Assembly: GCF_001563225.1 (NCBI RefSeq)
Contig: NZ_CP014206.1
Span: 868,001-932,000, forward strand
DNA length: 64,000 nt
Direction of reading: 5' to 3'
Source of the DNA: Pseudodesulfovibrio indicus
GTDB taxonomy: Bacteria > Desulfobacterota > Desulfovibrionia > Desulfovibrionales > Desulfovibrionaceae
Shown piece after piece: positions 18,186 to 27,618 of the stretch. The first letter of the stretch is position 1; the number at the start of each line of letters is the position of its first letter. The position numbers and the translations under genes were made by a program. The notes under the pieces were generated by a model. That model worked only from the letters and a program-made list of their open reading frames with translations. It ran no database searches and had not been told where the DNA came from.

Positions 18186-19502
18186 ATGATGAAACGTCTC
18201 CTGTTCCTGATCCTGTTCCTGCTCCTGTCCGCCGCCCCGGCCCACGCCGCCGACCGCCGCACCCCGGTGGTCCTGGCCGTGGAGGCGGTCTCCCCCTCGG
18301 TGGTCAACATCACCGTGGTCTCCAAGTCCGAGGGCGCGCGCTCGCCGTTCAGCGACCCGTTCTTCGACCAGTTCTTCAACGAGTTCTACGGCCAGCGCCA
18401 GCGCCAGACCCAGAGCCTCGGTTCCGGCGTGATCATCGACGGCCCCCAGGCGCTGGTCCTGACCAACGCCCACGTGGTCTCCTCGGGCGGCGAGATCTCG
18501 GTCCGCCTCAAGGACGGCCGCGAATTCAAAGCCGACCTGGTGGGCTCGGACGCGGACTTCGACCTGGCCGTGCTCAAGCTGGAGAACGGCTCCGGCCTGC
18601 CCCAGGTGGCCATGGGCGACTCCGACGGGATCTTCATCGGCGAGACCGTCATCGCCATCGGCAACCCGTTCGGCTACTCCAACACCGTGACCACCGGCGT
18701 GGTTTCGGCCCTGAACCGGCCAATGAAGACCGACAAGGGGGCCTACGGCAGCTTCATCCAGACCGACGCGGCCATCAACCCCGGCAACTCCGGCGGCCCG
18801 CTGCTGAACATCAACGGCGAGCTGATCGGCATCAACACCGCCATCCAGGCGCGCGCCGAGGGCATCGGCTTCGCCATCCCCATCAACAAGGCCAAGTACG
18901 TGGTCGCCGAACTGCTCGACTCCGGCCACGTCTCCCCCATCTGGCTCGGCCTCTTCGGCCAGGACATCGACCAGACGGCGGCCCGTTATTTCAATCTCAA
19001 GGACCTCAAGGGCATGCTCGTCACCGAGGTCCATCCCGGCACCCCGGCCGCCGAGGCGGGCGTCAAGCCGGGGGACATCGTCCTCGCCCTGGACGGCCAG
19101 CGCGTGGCCAACAAGGACGACTACCTGACCCGGCTGTTCAGCGTGACCAAGTCCGAGTCCATCTCCCTGGTCATCCTGCGCGAGGGCGAACGGCGGTCCC
19201 TGGACCTGCGCCCGCAGGTTCTGGACAAGGGCATGGCCCTCAAGCTGGTGGTCAACCGCTGGGGCTTCGAGCTGGCCGACAGGAGCCAGGGGCCGGGCGC
19301 GGAAGTGACCCGGATCGTCCCCGGTTCCGCAGCCGCCAAGCTTGGCCTGCAACAGGGCGACATCATCCACCAGATCGGCAACCGCAGGCTGGCCATGGGC
19401 ATCGACCTGCTCAACGCCTTTTTGCGCAACCGCATGCAGAAGACGGTCATGATGCGCGTCCAGCGGGGACGCAACCTCTACACCGTCAAGCTGACCCTCT
19501 AG
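18186..19502 (+). CDS. Do-like periplasmic serine protease (DegP/HtrA)
   Basis: The 438-aa protein has a signal peptide cleaved after the AHA near residue 22. A trypsin-like domain follows, with His in LTNAHVV, Asp in DFDLAVLKL and Ser in GNSGGPL near residue 201. Two PDZ domains follow (about 255-340 and 355-430). HtrA proteases remove or refold damaged periplasmic proteins. It follows htpX with one base between stop and start, and an MMK start allows either Met. Confidence 0.93.
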   Translation: MMKRLLFLILFLLLSAAPAHAADRRTPVVLAVEAVSPSVVNITVVSKSEGARSPFSDPFFDQFFNEFYGQRQRQTQSLGSGVIIDGPQALVLTNAHVVSSGGEISVRLKDGREFKADLVGSDADFDLAVLKLENGSGLPQVAMGDSDGIFIGETVIAIGNPFGYSNTVTTGVVSALNRPMKTDKGAYGSFIQTDAAINPGNSGGPLLNINGELIGINTAIQARAEGIGFAIPINKAKYVVAELLDSGHVSPIWLGLFGQDIDQTAARYFNLKDLKGMLVTEVHPGTPAAEAGVKPGDIVLALDGQRVANKDDYLTRLFSVTKSESISLVILREGERRSLDLRPQVLDKGMALKLVVNRWGFELADRSQGPGAEVTRIVPGSAAAKLGLQQGDIIHQIGNRRLAMGIDLLNAFLRNRMQKTVMMRVQRGRNLYTVKLTL

Positions 19503-19516
19503 CAAGGAGCCCGGTC

Positions 19517-20158
19517 ATCCCAGACCAACGACGATATTGGACCGACAAATGCGCGGCCAAGAACTTCACCACCCCGTTCAGGCTCGACGTGTTCACCGAG
19601 CACGTCCCGGACAGGAACAGCCGTGTTCTGGATTTCGGCTGCGGCTACGGCCGGGTCATGGTCGAGTTGGACCGGGCCGGATACGCCGCCCTGACCGGCA
19701 TCGACTTTTCCGAGCCGCTGGTGGCGCGCGGTCGGGCCGAGAACCCCGGCCTGGACCTGAACGCCTATCCCGGCGGCCCCCTGCCCTATGCGGACGACAC
19801 CTTTGACGCGGCGCTGATGATGGCCGTGTTCACCTGCATGACCGAGACCCGGATGCAGGCCCAGGCCCTGCTTGAGCTCAAGCGGGTGCTTCGGCCCGGC
19901 GGCGTGCTGTACGTCTGCGACTTCCTGCTCAACCGCGACCGGCGGAATCTGGACCGCTATCAGGTCGGGCAGGAGAAGTACGGGATTTACGGGATTTTCG
20001 ACGTCGAGGACGGCGGGGTGTTGCGGCACCATGACCGCAACCACATGGAGGCGTTGTTCTCCGGGTTCGAGACGTTGTCCTTTGAGGAGGACATCTTCGA
20101 GACCATGCACGGGCACCATTCGGAAGGGTTTCACGCCGTGGTGAAGATGCCTTCGTAA
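19517..20158 (+). CDS. class I SAM-dependent methyltransferase, possible AUC start
   Basis: Motif I reads VLDFGCGYGRVMVEL, followed by an acidic TGIDFSEP strand, a PYADDTFDAALMMAV core and LKRVLRPGGVLYVCDF, a Methyltransf_11-type fold. The substrate is unknown. The first standard start is GTG at 19589, but it has no ribosome binding site and would remove the N-terminal helix (RRYWTDKCAAKNFTTPF). That helix is open in frame from 19517, where an ATC codon sits 7 bases after a perfect AAGGAG (19504-19509) immediately after degP. I therefore place the start at ATC 19517, with GTG 19589 as the fallback. Confidence 0.75.
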   Translation: MPDQRRYWTDKCAAKNFTTPFRLDVFTEHVPDRNSRVLDFGCGYGRVMVELDRAGYAALTGIDFSEPLVARGRAENPGLDLNAYPGGPLPYADDTFDAALMMAVFTCMTETRMQAQALLELKRVLRPGGVLYVCDFLLNRDRRNLDRYQVGQEKYGIYGIFDVEDGGVLRHHDRNHMEALFSGFETLSFEEDIFETMHGHHSEGFHAVVKMPS

Positions 20159-20179
20159 CGGTGGGATTCAGACCACGAT

Positions 20180-20215
20180 TCTGGGGAGGAGCGTCGGCGA
20201 CGGCTCTCCTCTCCC
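20180..20215. repeat. fragment of the long dispersed element
   Basis: A GGAGGAGCGTCGGCGACGG stretch with its flanks matches (inverted) the edge of the long element at 52.69 kb, so this is a short remnant or partial copy. Confidence 0.4.
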
Positions 20216-20385
20216 TCGCCTCCGGCGGTCCCCCCGGACGAAGCACCCCGTCAAGTTGATTTTTTATGCTTATCGCCCGCTTTCAAGCGACATTTTTCGA
20301 CAAACCGGGGTGTTGGCGAAAACCAGAGGCATGCTGGCCCGGATTCCCGGAGACGACCTTCGGGAACGAAACCGAGGAGGTCAAC

Positions 20386-21747
20386 ATGACTCCGCCATAT
20401 TTCTGTGAAACCAGGCGCGGCCCGGATGGCCGCATTGTCGAGTAAACCGAGACGGTCCGGGAGCGCAAGTCCACCTGGACCTACGAGTACGACGAGGCCG
20501 GGCGGCTGACCAAGGCCCAGCTCGACGGTCGGCTCATCTGCCAGTGCTGGTACGACCGCGAAGGCCGCCGGGTGCGGGACTACCTGCCCGCCACCGCCGG
20601 GGCCAACTACCGGGAGTACCAGTACACCCAGGACAACCGGCAGATGCGCGCGGGTTCCGGCCAGTACTCCCACGACGAGCGCGGGTTCAGGTCCATTTGG
20701 TCGGCCAGGGGCGTGTACACCCTGTACGAGTACGCGCCGGACTACCGGCTGCTCAAGGCCGAGGAGGAGGACCGGGACAAAGCCTTCACCTTCCGCCACG
20801 ACGAGGACGGGCAGCGCACGGCCAAGTACCTGAACGGGGAGCTTGCGGAGGCGTACCAGTGGCTCGATTTCGTGCGCTTGGCCGGGTTCCACGACGGCCA
20901 GCACGGTTACGAATTCGCCTACCGCGACGGCGAGCGCACCCCCTTTGCCATGCGCCGGGACGACGGGACCGTGGCCGGGCTGTTTTACGACCAGGTCGGC
21001 TCCCTGCGCCTGGTTGTGGACATGCACGACAACGTGATAAAGGAAATCGTGTACGACCCGTTCGGCGGGATCATCGAGGACACCAACCCGGGCTTCCGCA
21101 TCCCGCTCGGCTTCGCGGGCGGCCTGCACGACCGGGACCTGGGTTTTGTCCGCTTCGGCTGGAGAGATTACGACGTCAAGACCGGCAGATGGACCGCGCC
21201 TGATCCGATTGGGGAGAAAGGCGGTGACCCGGACTGGTACGGGTACTGCCTCGACGACCCCGTGAACGGGGTGGACCCGGCGGGGTTGGAAACCAAGGGA
21301 AGCGGCATATCCGCATCTCTGGATGGCTTCGGTGGAAGCATAGGAGGAGGGGCGGCCTATGTTACTGACGACAAAGGAGCATCCGGGGTCGAACTCTTCC
21401 TGGACTATGGGGCGTCTTCCGGATGGGACCTGTCAGGAGAAGCCTTTCACCAGCAAACAAATGCTGCAGACATAGACCAGTTGGAAGGAACCTCAAACAA
21501 AGCAGGCGGGAAAATCGCCGCCCCCGTTTTGGGAGTTAAGCCGGAGATTGGCGGGGAAGCGGTCAAGGGGGAAGGCTATACCGGAAAATCAGCGAGTGTC
21601 GGAGTAAGCGCAGGATGGTCGCCGCCTCTGGAGACGCATGTAAAACAAGAAAAAAGCCTCGTCATCAGGAACCCATTTTCAAAATTCGGCGATTGGTATG
21701 ACGGTCAGATTCGGAAAAGGATGGACGAACGCTTTGGTACAAAATGA
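20386..21747 (+). pseudogene. Rhs-family polymorphic toxin with an early in-frame stop
   Basis: An ATG with an ideal GAGGAGG site opens a frame (MTPPYFCETRRGPDGRIVE) that meets TAA at 20443-20445 and then runs on without a break to 21747 with YD-repeat sequence (TWTYEYDEAGRLTKAQLDG, then WYDREGRRVRDYL). The Rhs core ends at the conserved hypervariable boundary DPIGEKGGDPDWYGYCLDDP...NGVDPAGL (21193-21288). A unique C-terminal tip of about 150 residues follows, Gly- and Ser-rich, with no recognised toxin motif. A restart at GTG 20572 would yield 391 aa. At ~450 aa in total this is a compact Rhs without a visible secretion domain. It is a nonsense mutant or a sequence error. Confidence 0.75.
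21193..21288 (+). repeat. Rhs core-end direct repeat, copy 1
   Basis: This 96-bp stretch encodes the Rhs boundary motif and is repeated without gaps at 22254-22349, with 13 mismatches of which nearly all are synonymous. Confidence 0.9.
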
Positions 21748-21802
21748 GGTACCCGTTAGGAAAAGAGGCCGGGAGAAAGCTCTCCCGGCCTTCGGAGGAC
21801 AA

Positions 21803-22240
21803 ATGCAGGAAAGAATTCGCGTCCTGTTTTCAGTGTGGTTTCTCAGGATATTTCTTTTTGCCTTCGGGGCGAGTTGTCTTTTCTTTGGGCTGATTTCATT
21901 GCCGACAACCATTTTTGCAATTCTTTTTTTCCCTGTCGGCCTCTTTGTATTTCGTGTTGTTGTCCGCATCGTCCTTCCGACGTACTATCGACCCGGTTGT
22001 ATTGAATGCCGGTCCCTGTTTGGAAAAGGGACAATATCTTTTGACGACATTCGCTATGCCAGGGTCTGGCAGGCGAGCTACACCGACATGGCGGTAAAAA
22101 ACGTCATTATAGTGCTCCCCGGTTTTTTGAATTTCTATTACCTCCTGAGCACAAGGGAAAACAACCTTGTCAAGGAGCTGAATGCACATAGCATCAAGAA
22201 ACGACCGATGTTTTTCTCATCAGAGGTACATTTGGAATAA
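21803..22240 (+). CDS. small membrane protein, candidate Rhs immunity protein
   Basis: The 145-aa protein starts at 21803, after a GGAGGA site, 55 bp beyond the Rhs stop. Two hydrophobic segments (about residues 10-60) and a later one (about 108-120) indicate an inner-membrane protein. GC content is lower than in surrounding genes. Genes directly after an Rhs tip usually encode the cognate immunity protein; a membrane immunity protein would suit a membrane-acting toxin. No family was recognised, so this role is inferred from position. It could also be an unrelated cargo gene. Confidence 0.6.
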   Translation: MQERIRVLFSVWFLRIFLFAFGASCLFFGLISLPTTIFAILFFPVGLFVFRVVVRIVLPTYYRPGCIECRSLFGKGTISFDDIRYARVWQASYTDMAVKNVIIVLPGFLNFYYLLSTRENNLVKELNAHSIKKRPMFFSSEVHLE

Positions 22241-22250
22241 ATCATGTAAT

Positions 22251-22748
22251 GAGACCGCGCCCGACCCCATCGGGGAGAAATGCGGTGACCCGGACTGGTA
22301 CGGGTATTGTCTGGATGACCCGGTGAACGGGGCAGACCCGGCGGGGCTGTTGCCGTTTCTCCTGCCCTTTGCGGCAGGCATGGCCGGTGCTACCGCCATC
22401 AGCGCCACTGGATCATACTTGGCGGCCAAGGCCACTGATTGGCTCGGCAAAAAGACCGACAAGGATTACGGCAAGGACAAACCGACCGCCACCGTGGGCG
22501 TCCATGATGCCATGGGCAAGGTGATCGGGATCAATTCCGGTATTGTCAGTGCAGCAGGTGCGGCAAAGGCGGCACCTGCGGGTGCGGCGACAGTGATGCG
22601 AAATCCGGATAAGCTGGCAGCAGGTTCGAAAGCTGCGTCGGACTTTGCCAATGGCCTTGTAGACGGCCCTCCCCCACAAAGTGCAGCCGGCGGCGCAGGT
22701 GCTTTTACCAAGGGGATTTATGATTGGTACAAACAGAATCGGAGATGA
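22251..22748 (+). pseudogene. orphan Rhs C-terminal tip cassette
   Basis: The frame begins directly with the Rhs core-end motif (TAPDPIGEKCGDPDWYGYCL...NGADPAGL) and has no upstream Rhs core or own ribosome binding site, so it is a detached tip. The tip of about 130 residues differs completely from the one at 21.3-21.7 kb: a hydrophobic Gly/Ala stretch (LPFLLPFAAGMAGATAIS), then a hydrophilic helical part ending in IYDWYKQNRR. Such orphan tips can recombine into the main rhs gene through the shared boundary. It is followed without a gap by its own small membrane gene. Confidence 0.75.
22254..22349 (+). repeat. Rhs core-end direct repeat, copy 2
   Basis: The partner of 21193-21288: 83 of 96 bases are identical, with no indels. 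The encoded motif differs at only two codons (Gly to Cys and Val to Ala). Confidence 0.9.
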
Positions 22749-22749
22749 A

Positions 22750-22947
22750 ATGCGTGTAAAAATATGGGAATGGATTCTGAGTATCCTCATGGTTTTCTAT
22801 GGTCTTTCCATGATTCGAACGGGGGTTTACACATTGTATGGAATTCCCATGTTTCCACTGGCGGCTTATGCAATGACAGCGGTAGGTATTGCGATTCCTA
22901 TTCTGGCTTGGGTCTTCCGTTCACCATCCCGCACGAAAAGTGACTAA
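22750..22947 (+). CDS. small two-helix membrane protein, candidate immunity protein of the orphan tip
   Basis: The 65-aa protein consists mostly of two membrane helices (about residues 5-22 and 32-57), with a short basic tail. Its ATG overlaps a TGAAATG junction with the orphan tip stop, and a GGAGA site lies just upstream, so it is translationally coupled to the tip. Position suggests an immunity protein. It is unlike the 145-aa protein after the first tip, as expected if each tip carries its own partner. No family was recognised. Confidence 0.55.
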   Translation: MRVKIWEWILSILMVFYGLSMIRTGVYTLYGIPMFPLAAYAMTAVGIAIPILAWVFRSPSRTKSD

Positions 22948-23008
22948 TCAAAACAAAAGTCCCTGAAGCCTGGCTGAGGGAGCTTTACCTTCTTTGTCTG
23001 GTTGGAAT

Positions 23009-23036
23009 GGGCTGCTTCGGCAGCCCTTTCTTTTTT
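23009..23036 (+). terminator. terminator at the end of the Rhs locus
   Basis: GGGCTG-CTTCGG-CAGCCC is followed by TTTCTTTTTT: a stable tetraloop-type hairpin with a T-run. Confidence 0.88.
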
Positions 23037-23183
23037 CCGTTGTTTGTATCGCCCAAAAAGGCGTTTCCAGAAGCTTGCCAAATTCGCCCGGACGGGGTCG
23101 TGGCGCGGCCTTCGAGCGGGACTCGGGTGCATGTCCGTTCGCGGACCCCGCGCAAGCGGCGCTAAAAAGTTTGGGAGGGGGGT

Positions 23184-23229
23184 CCAGGGGGGAACCATTT
23201 TCAAAGGGTTCCCCCCTGGCCGCCGGAGG
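23184..23229. repeat. dispersed hairpin element, family 1 copy B
   Basis: Arms CCAGGGGGGAACC (23184-23196) and GGTTCCCCCCTGG (23207-23219), followed by CCGCCGGAGG. The preceding AAAAAGTTTGGGAGGGGGGT is shared with copy F in near-identical form. There is no gene between 22948 and 23290. Confidence 0.85.
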
Positions 23230-23234
23230 TGAAC

Positions 23235-23267
23235 AAAAAAGGGCGCTCCGTTTGGAGCGCCCTTTTT
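23235..23267 (-). terminator. terminator of the aroA-acn-ppiD run
   Basis: AAAAAAGGGCGCTCC-gttt-GGAGCGCCCTTTTT. On the minus strand the hairpin is followed by a T-run directly after the PpiD-like gene. Confidence 0.9.
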
Positions 23268-23290
23268 AGTTGTCGTATGCGATCGCCCGG

Positions 23291-25192
23291 CTACTGGAGC
23301 AGATCGGGGCGGGCGATGTTGATGTCCGCGTTTTTGCTCAGGTCGTCCATGAAGGCGGCCAGGGTTTCGCGGCGGTAGTTGTCGTTGGCCTGCTGGAGCC
23401 AGAACTCGCGCTGTTCCTTCCAGGTCTCGTCCGAGGCCGGGATGTGCTTGTTCAGGCGGGCGACGACGACCAGGCCGCCGGGCATGGTGTAGGGGAACTT
23501 GAGCCAGCTGGTGTCCTTGGCCTCGAACACGGCCTTGGTCAGGGGCACGGAGCGGCCCAGGTCCGGGATGTTGCCCTGGCGGTCGAAGGGCTCGGAGGTC
23601 TTGATGCGCGAGGCATAGGTCTTGGCCGCTGCCTCGGCGTCGGGGCCGGTCAGGGCGGCGACGATCTTCTCGGCCTCCTGCTCGGCCAGCTTGGTGCCCT
23701 TCTGGTCCTTGAGGGTGTTGAGGATGGACGGCTTGACCAGCTCCAGGTCCATGAGGGTGGACGGGATGTCCTCGACCTTCTCCACCAGCATGTAGCCGCC
23801 GGTGATGGCCACGGGGCTCTTCTGGGCCGCGCCGGGGGCCAGGGCCTCGACGGACTTGGCGGCCTCCGGGGTCATGCCCAGGATCTGGGCCAGGAACTGG
23901 GCGGGCATGGGCTCGGTGGTGGTCGGCTCCACGCCGATCTCGGCGGCGATGGCCGTGATGTCCATGCCGGACACGAGGCGGTCCATGGACTGGTCGAGCA
24001 GCTCGTTGATCTTCTCGGAAGCCTTTTCCTCGGCGATCAAGCCCTTGATCTCGTCCTTGGCCTCGTCCAGGGTCTTGACGGTGCCTTCCTTCTTGTCCTC
24101 GACCAGGATGACGTGCCAGCCGAACCGGGTCTTGACCGGCTCGGAGATGTCGCCCTTGTTCAGGGCGAAGGCGGCCTCTTCGAAGGCGGGCACCATGGCG
24201 CCGCGTCCGAACCAGCCCAGCTCGCCGCCGTCGGGGCCGCTGGGGCCGTCGGAATTCTCCACGGCCAGGGCCGCGAAGTCTTCGCCCGCCTTGGCTCGGG
24301 CGTAAATCTTGTCGATGCGCTCCTTGGCCTTCTCCTTGACCTCGGCGGGGTCGGAGTCCTTGACCATGACCAGGATGTGGCGGGCCTTGACCTGCTCCGG
24401 CTCCTGCATCTTGTCCTTGTTGGCCTCGAAATAGGCCTTGATCTCATCACTGGAAACGGTCTGGTACTTGGCCAGGGCAGCCGGGGTGAAGGCCACGTAG
24501 CGCAGGGTGACCTGCGGCGGGATCATGTACTTGTCCTGGTTGGCCTTGAAGTATTCCTCGACCTCGGCGTCGGAGACCTGGACCTGGTCGTAGTAGTCGG
24601 CGGGGGCCACGGCCACGTAGTCGATGGTGGCCTGCTCGCCGACCCAGTCGTAGAGCTGGCGGGCCTGGGCCTCGGACACGTCGGCCGGGGCGGCCACGGC
24701 TTCCTGGACCTTGTCGATGGTCAGTTCCTGGCGGTAGTCGGCCTCGAACTGGGAAGGGGTCATGCGGATGCCGCGCAGGGCCGACTGGTAGACGTCCTTG
24801 CTGAACACGCCGTTGGCGTCCTTGAACATGGGCTGGGCCGCGATGCCCGCCGAGACTTCGGCGTCGGAGGCGCGGATGCCGAGCTTTTCGGCTTCGGCCA
24901 GCAGGAGCTTGCGGCTGATCAGTTCGCCGAGGATCATCTGCTTGAACTCGGGGGTCTTGATCTGGGCCTGGTCCAGGTCCGGGTTGGAGCGGCGGATGTT
25001 TTCGGACGCGCGCTGGTACATCTGTTCGAACTCGGCGCGGGTGATGACCTGGCCGTTGACCGTGGCCAGGGCCGGGTCGCCGCTGGAGTTCAGCCCGGAC
25101 ATGCCGAAGGCGAAGATGAAGATGAAGATGATGACGGCGAAGAGTATCTTGATGATCCAGCCGGACGCATTCTCGCGCATTATTTCTAACAT
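23291..25192 (-). CDS. PpiD/SurA-type periplasmic peptidyl-prolyl isomerase
   Basis: The 633-aa foldase is anchored by one N-terminal helix (about residues 10-30, [19 protein letters not shown]), followed by a SurA_N-type chaperone region. A parvulin domain (about 268-370) contains [28 protein letters not shown] and [13 protein letters not shown] second, more degenerate SurA-like part follows. It helps secreted proteins fold at the membrane. The start MLEIMREN at 25192 has a GGAG site upstream; an in-frame Met at 25243 is less likely. It is last in a leftward run after aconitase. Confidence 0.9.
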   Translation of the reverse strand: MLEIMRENASGWIIKILFAVIIFIFIFAFGMSGLNSSGDPALATVNGQVITRAEFEQMYQRASENIRRSNPDLDQAQIKTPEFKQMILGELISRKLLLAEAEKLGIRASDAEVSAGIAAQPMFKDANGVFSKDVYQSALRGIRMTPSQFEADYRQELTIDKVQEAVAAPADVSEAQARQLYDWVGEQATIDYVAVAPADYYDQVQVSDAEVEEYFKANQDKYMIPPQVTLRYVAFTPAALAKYQTVSSDEIKAYFEANKDKMQEPEQVKARHILVMVKDSDPAEVKEKAKERIDKIYARAKAGEDFAALAVENSDGPSGPDGGELGWFGRGAMVPAFEEAAFALNKGDISEPVKTRFGWHVILVEDKKEGTVKTLDEAKDEIKGLIAEEKASEKINELLDQSMDRLVSGMDITAIAAEIGVEPTTTEPMPAQFLAQILGMTPEAAKSVEALAPGAAQKSPVAITGGYMLVEKVEDIPSTLMDLELVKPSILNTLKDQKGTKLAEQEAEKIVAALTGPDAEAAAKTYASRIKTSEPFDRQGNIPDLGRSVPLTKAVFEAKDTSWLKFPYTMPGGLVVVARLNKHIPASDETWKEQREFWLQQANDNYRRETLAAFMDDLSKNADINIARPDLLQ

Positions 25193-25256
25193 TTCTGCTC
25201 CGATAGCTGTGATGAAAGGCGGCTCCCCGTCCCGGGGAGCCACCGTTGTTCCGATG

Positions 25257-27179
25257 TTAGGACTTGCCTTCCCGAACGGCGTTCAGGAGACCACCTGCCT
25301 GGATAATCTCCAGTTCCTTTTTGGTCAAATCATTTGTTACCGGGACGGTTGCGCCGTCGCCGGTGACGAGGTTCACGGTCCCGCCGGGGGTGATCTCCGA
25401 GGCCGGGATGGTCAGGTCGGTGCCCAGCTCCATGCGGTCGTAGTCCTCGGGATTGGCCAGCAGCAGCGGCAGGATGCCGAAGTTGACCAGGTTGGCGCGG
25501 TGGATGCGGGCCAGGGACTTGACGATGACCGCCTTGACGCCGAGGTGGCGCGGGCCGAGCGCCGCGTGCTCGCGGCTGGACCCCTGGCCGTAGTTCTCGC
25601 CGCCCAGGATGACGCCCTTGCCGTGCTCCTTCATGCGGCCCACGAACCCTTCGTCCACGCGGGAGAAGATGTACTCGCTGATGGCCGGGATGTTGGACCT
25701 GAGCGCGGTGATCTGCGCGCCGGCGGGCAGGATGTGGTCGGTGGTGATGTTGTCCTCGACCTTGAGCAGGACCTTGGCCTCAATGGTTCCGGGCAGCTTG
25801 TCGAAGTCCTCCAGGGCCACGATGTTGGGTCCGCGCAGGACCTCGACCGAGGAGCCGTCCTCGGGCGGGAACACGAACAGGTCGCGGATGGACGGCACGT
25901 CTTCGGGCAGGGAAACGCGCTCCGGGGCCGGGCCCCAGGTGGCGGGGTCGGTGAACTCGCCGTCCAGGGCGAGGCGCGCGGCGGTCTGGGCGGAGGCCAG
26001 GTAGACCTGCCCGTCCTGGGTGCCGGAGCGGCCTTCGAAATTGCGGTTGAAGGTGCGCACGGACACGCCCGCCGAGATCGGGGAGCCGCCCATGCCGATG
26101 CACGGGCCGCAGGAACATTCGAGCAGGCGCGCGCCCGCATCCAGCAGCGGCTCGATGAGCCCTTCGCGGGCGAGCATCTTCATGACCTGTTTGGAGCCGG
26201 GGGAGATCAGCAGGTCGGTCTCGGGCGGGGTCATTTTGCCGGACAGGATCTGGGCGGTGTTCTTGAGGTCGGAGTAGGAGGAGTTGGTGCACGAGCCGAT
26301 GGCCACCTGGTCGATCTTCTTGCCCGCCAGCTCCTTCACCTTGCAGACCTGGTCCGGCATGTGCGGCTGGGCCACCAGCGGCTCCAGGGCGGTGAGGTCG
26401 ATGGTGATGACGTCGTCGTATTCGGCGTCGGCGTCGGCGATCAGTTCCATCCAGTCCCCTTCGCGGCCCATCTTGGCCAGGAACAGGCGGGTGGTCTCGT
26501 CGGACGGGAAGATGGAGGTGGTCGCGCCGAGTTCCGCGCCCATGTTGGTGATGGTCGCGCGGTCCGGGACGGACAGCGAGGCCACGCCGGGACCGGCGTA
26601 TTCGAAGACCTTGCCCACGCCGCCCTTGACGGTCAGTCGGCGGAGCAGCTCGAGGATGACGTCCTTGCCCTGGGCCCAGCCGGTCAGTTCGCCGGTCAGT
26701 TCGACCTTGACCACCTGGGGCATGGGGATGAAGTACGGCTCGCCCGCCATGGCCAGGGCCACGGACAGGCCGCCCGCGCCCATGGCCATGGACCCGATGC
26801 CGCCCGCGGTGGGGGTGTGGGAGTCCGAGCCGATGAGCGTCGCGCCGGGTTTGGCGAAGTTCTCCAGGTGCAGCTGGTGGCAGATGCCGGTTCCGGCGGG
26901 CGAGAAGACCGCGCCGGACTTGGCGGCCACGGTGCGCAGGAAGCGGTGGTCGTCGGGGTTGCGGAAACCCATCTGGAGGGTGTTGTGGTCCACGTAGCTG
27001 ACGGACAGGTCCGTGCGGACCCGGCCGATGCCGATGGCCTCGTACTGGAGCCAGGCCATGGTGCCGGTGGCGTCCTGGGTCAGGGTCTGGTCGATGCGCA
27101 ACCCAACTTCCCTGCCGGGGACCATTTCCCCGGAAACAAGGTGTTTCTCGATGATCTTGCGGGTGATGTTCTTGCCCAT
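25257..27179 (-). CDS. aconitate hydratase
   Basis: The 640-aa enzyme interconverts citrate and isocitrate through a [4Fe-4S] cluster. The three ligands are read from [12 protein letters not shown] (near residue 297) and CGPCIGMGG (near 357 and 360). Other landmarks are [12 protein letters not shown], the swivel-domain [19 protein letters not shown], and [19 protein letters not shown]. The length fits the short bacterial/mitochondrial-type aconitase rather than the ~900-aa AcnA. The start at 27179 has AGGAGAG upstream. In Desulfovibrio it serves an incomplete TCA path toward glutamate. Confidence 0.93.
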   Translation of the reverse strand: MGKNITRKIIEKHLVSGEMVPGREVGLRIDQTLTQDATGTMAWLQYEAIGIGRVRTDLSVSYVDHNTLQMGFRNPDDHRFLRTVAAKSGAVFSPAGTGICHQLHLENFAKPGATLIGSDSHTPTAGGIGSMAMGAGGLSVALAMAGEPYFIPMPQVVKVELTGELTGWAQGKDVILELLRRLTVKGGVGKVFEYAGPGVASLSVPDRATITNMGAELGATTSIFPSDETTRLFLAKMGREGDWMELIADADAEYDDVITIDLTALEPLVAQPHMPDQVCKVKELAGKKIDQVAIGSCTNSSYSDLKNTAQILSGKMTPPETDLLISPGSKQVMKMLAREGLIEPLLDAGARLLECSCGPCIGMGGSPISAGVSVRTFNRNFEGRSGTQDGQVYLASAQTAARLALDGEFTDPATWGPAPERVSLPEDVPSIRDLFVFPPEDGSSVEVLRGPNIVALEDFDKLPGTIEAKVLLKVEDNITTDHILPAGAQITALRSNIPAISEYIFSRVDEGFVGRMKEHGKGVILGGENYGQGSSREHAALGPRHLGVKAVIVKSLARIHRANLVNFGILPLLLANPEDYDRMELGTDLTIPASEITPGGTVNLVTGDGATVPVTNDLTKKELEIIQAGGLLNAVREGKS

Positions 27180-27312
27180 GCTCTCTCCTGGAATACGCAA
27201 TAAGGTCTCTCTCAACGACCGTCCGTGCGGTTCCGGTCCGGGGCTCTCATTCCCCGGACCCCGCCTCGGGCGGGACAATCCTTATCCGAAAACGGGCCGT
27301 TCCGAAGTCTGA

Positions 27313-27618
27313 TCAGAACAGGAAGCCGTTCGTGAGGCCCTCGGACGGTTCCATGTCCGAGATGCCGAGGTTGATGCGGTTGATCTTGTTGGTCCTGAAC
27401 TGGATTTCCACTTCCAGCCGCAGCTTGTCCTGCTGCAGCCGGAAGATTTCCTCGTGGTGGAAGACGCCGTTTTTGGGGTCTTCGGCGGCCATCATCTCGC
27501 GCACGGCCAGCTTGGTCCGCTCCAGTTCCAGGGTGAGCTGGGCCACCTCCGCCTCAAGGACGTTGATGTCGTCGCTCAGCCGTTTTTCACCGGATTTTGA
27601 TTCTTCTGCGGGTGTCAT
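27313..27618 (-). CDS. small coiled-coil protein, hypothetical
   Basis: The 101-aa protein is almost entirely a heptad-patterned coiled coil (residues 10-85), with no membrane or catalytic motif. Its start overlaps the end of the aroA-like gene by 32 bp, so translation is probably coupled. The function is unknown. It lies between the EPSP-synthase-like gene and aconitase in the same leftward run. Confidence 0.7.
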   Translation of the reverse strand: MTPAEESKSGEKRLSDDINVLEAEVAQLTLELERTKLAVREMMAAEDPKNGVFHHEEIFRLQQDKLRLEVEIQFRTNKINRINLGISDMEPSEGLTNGFLF

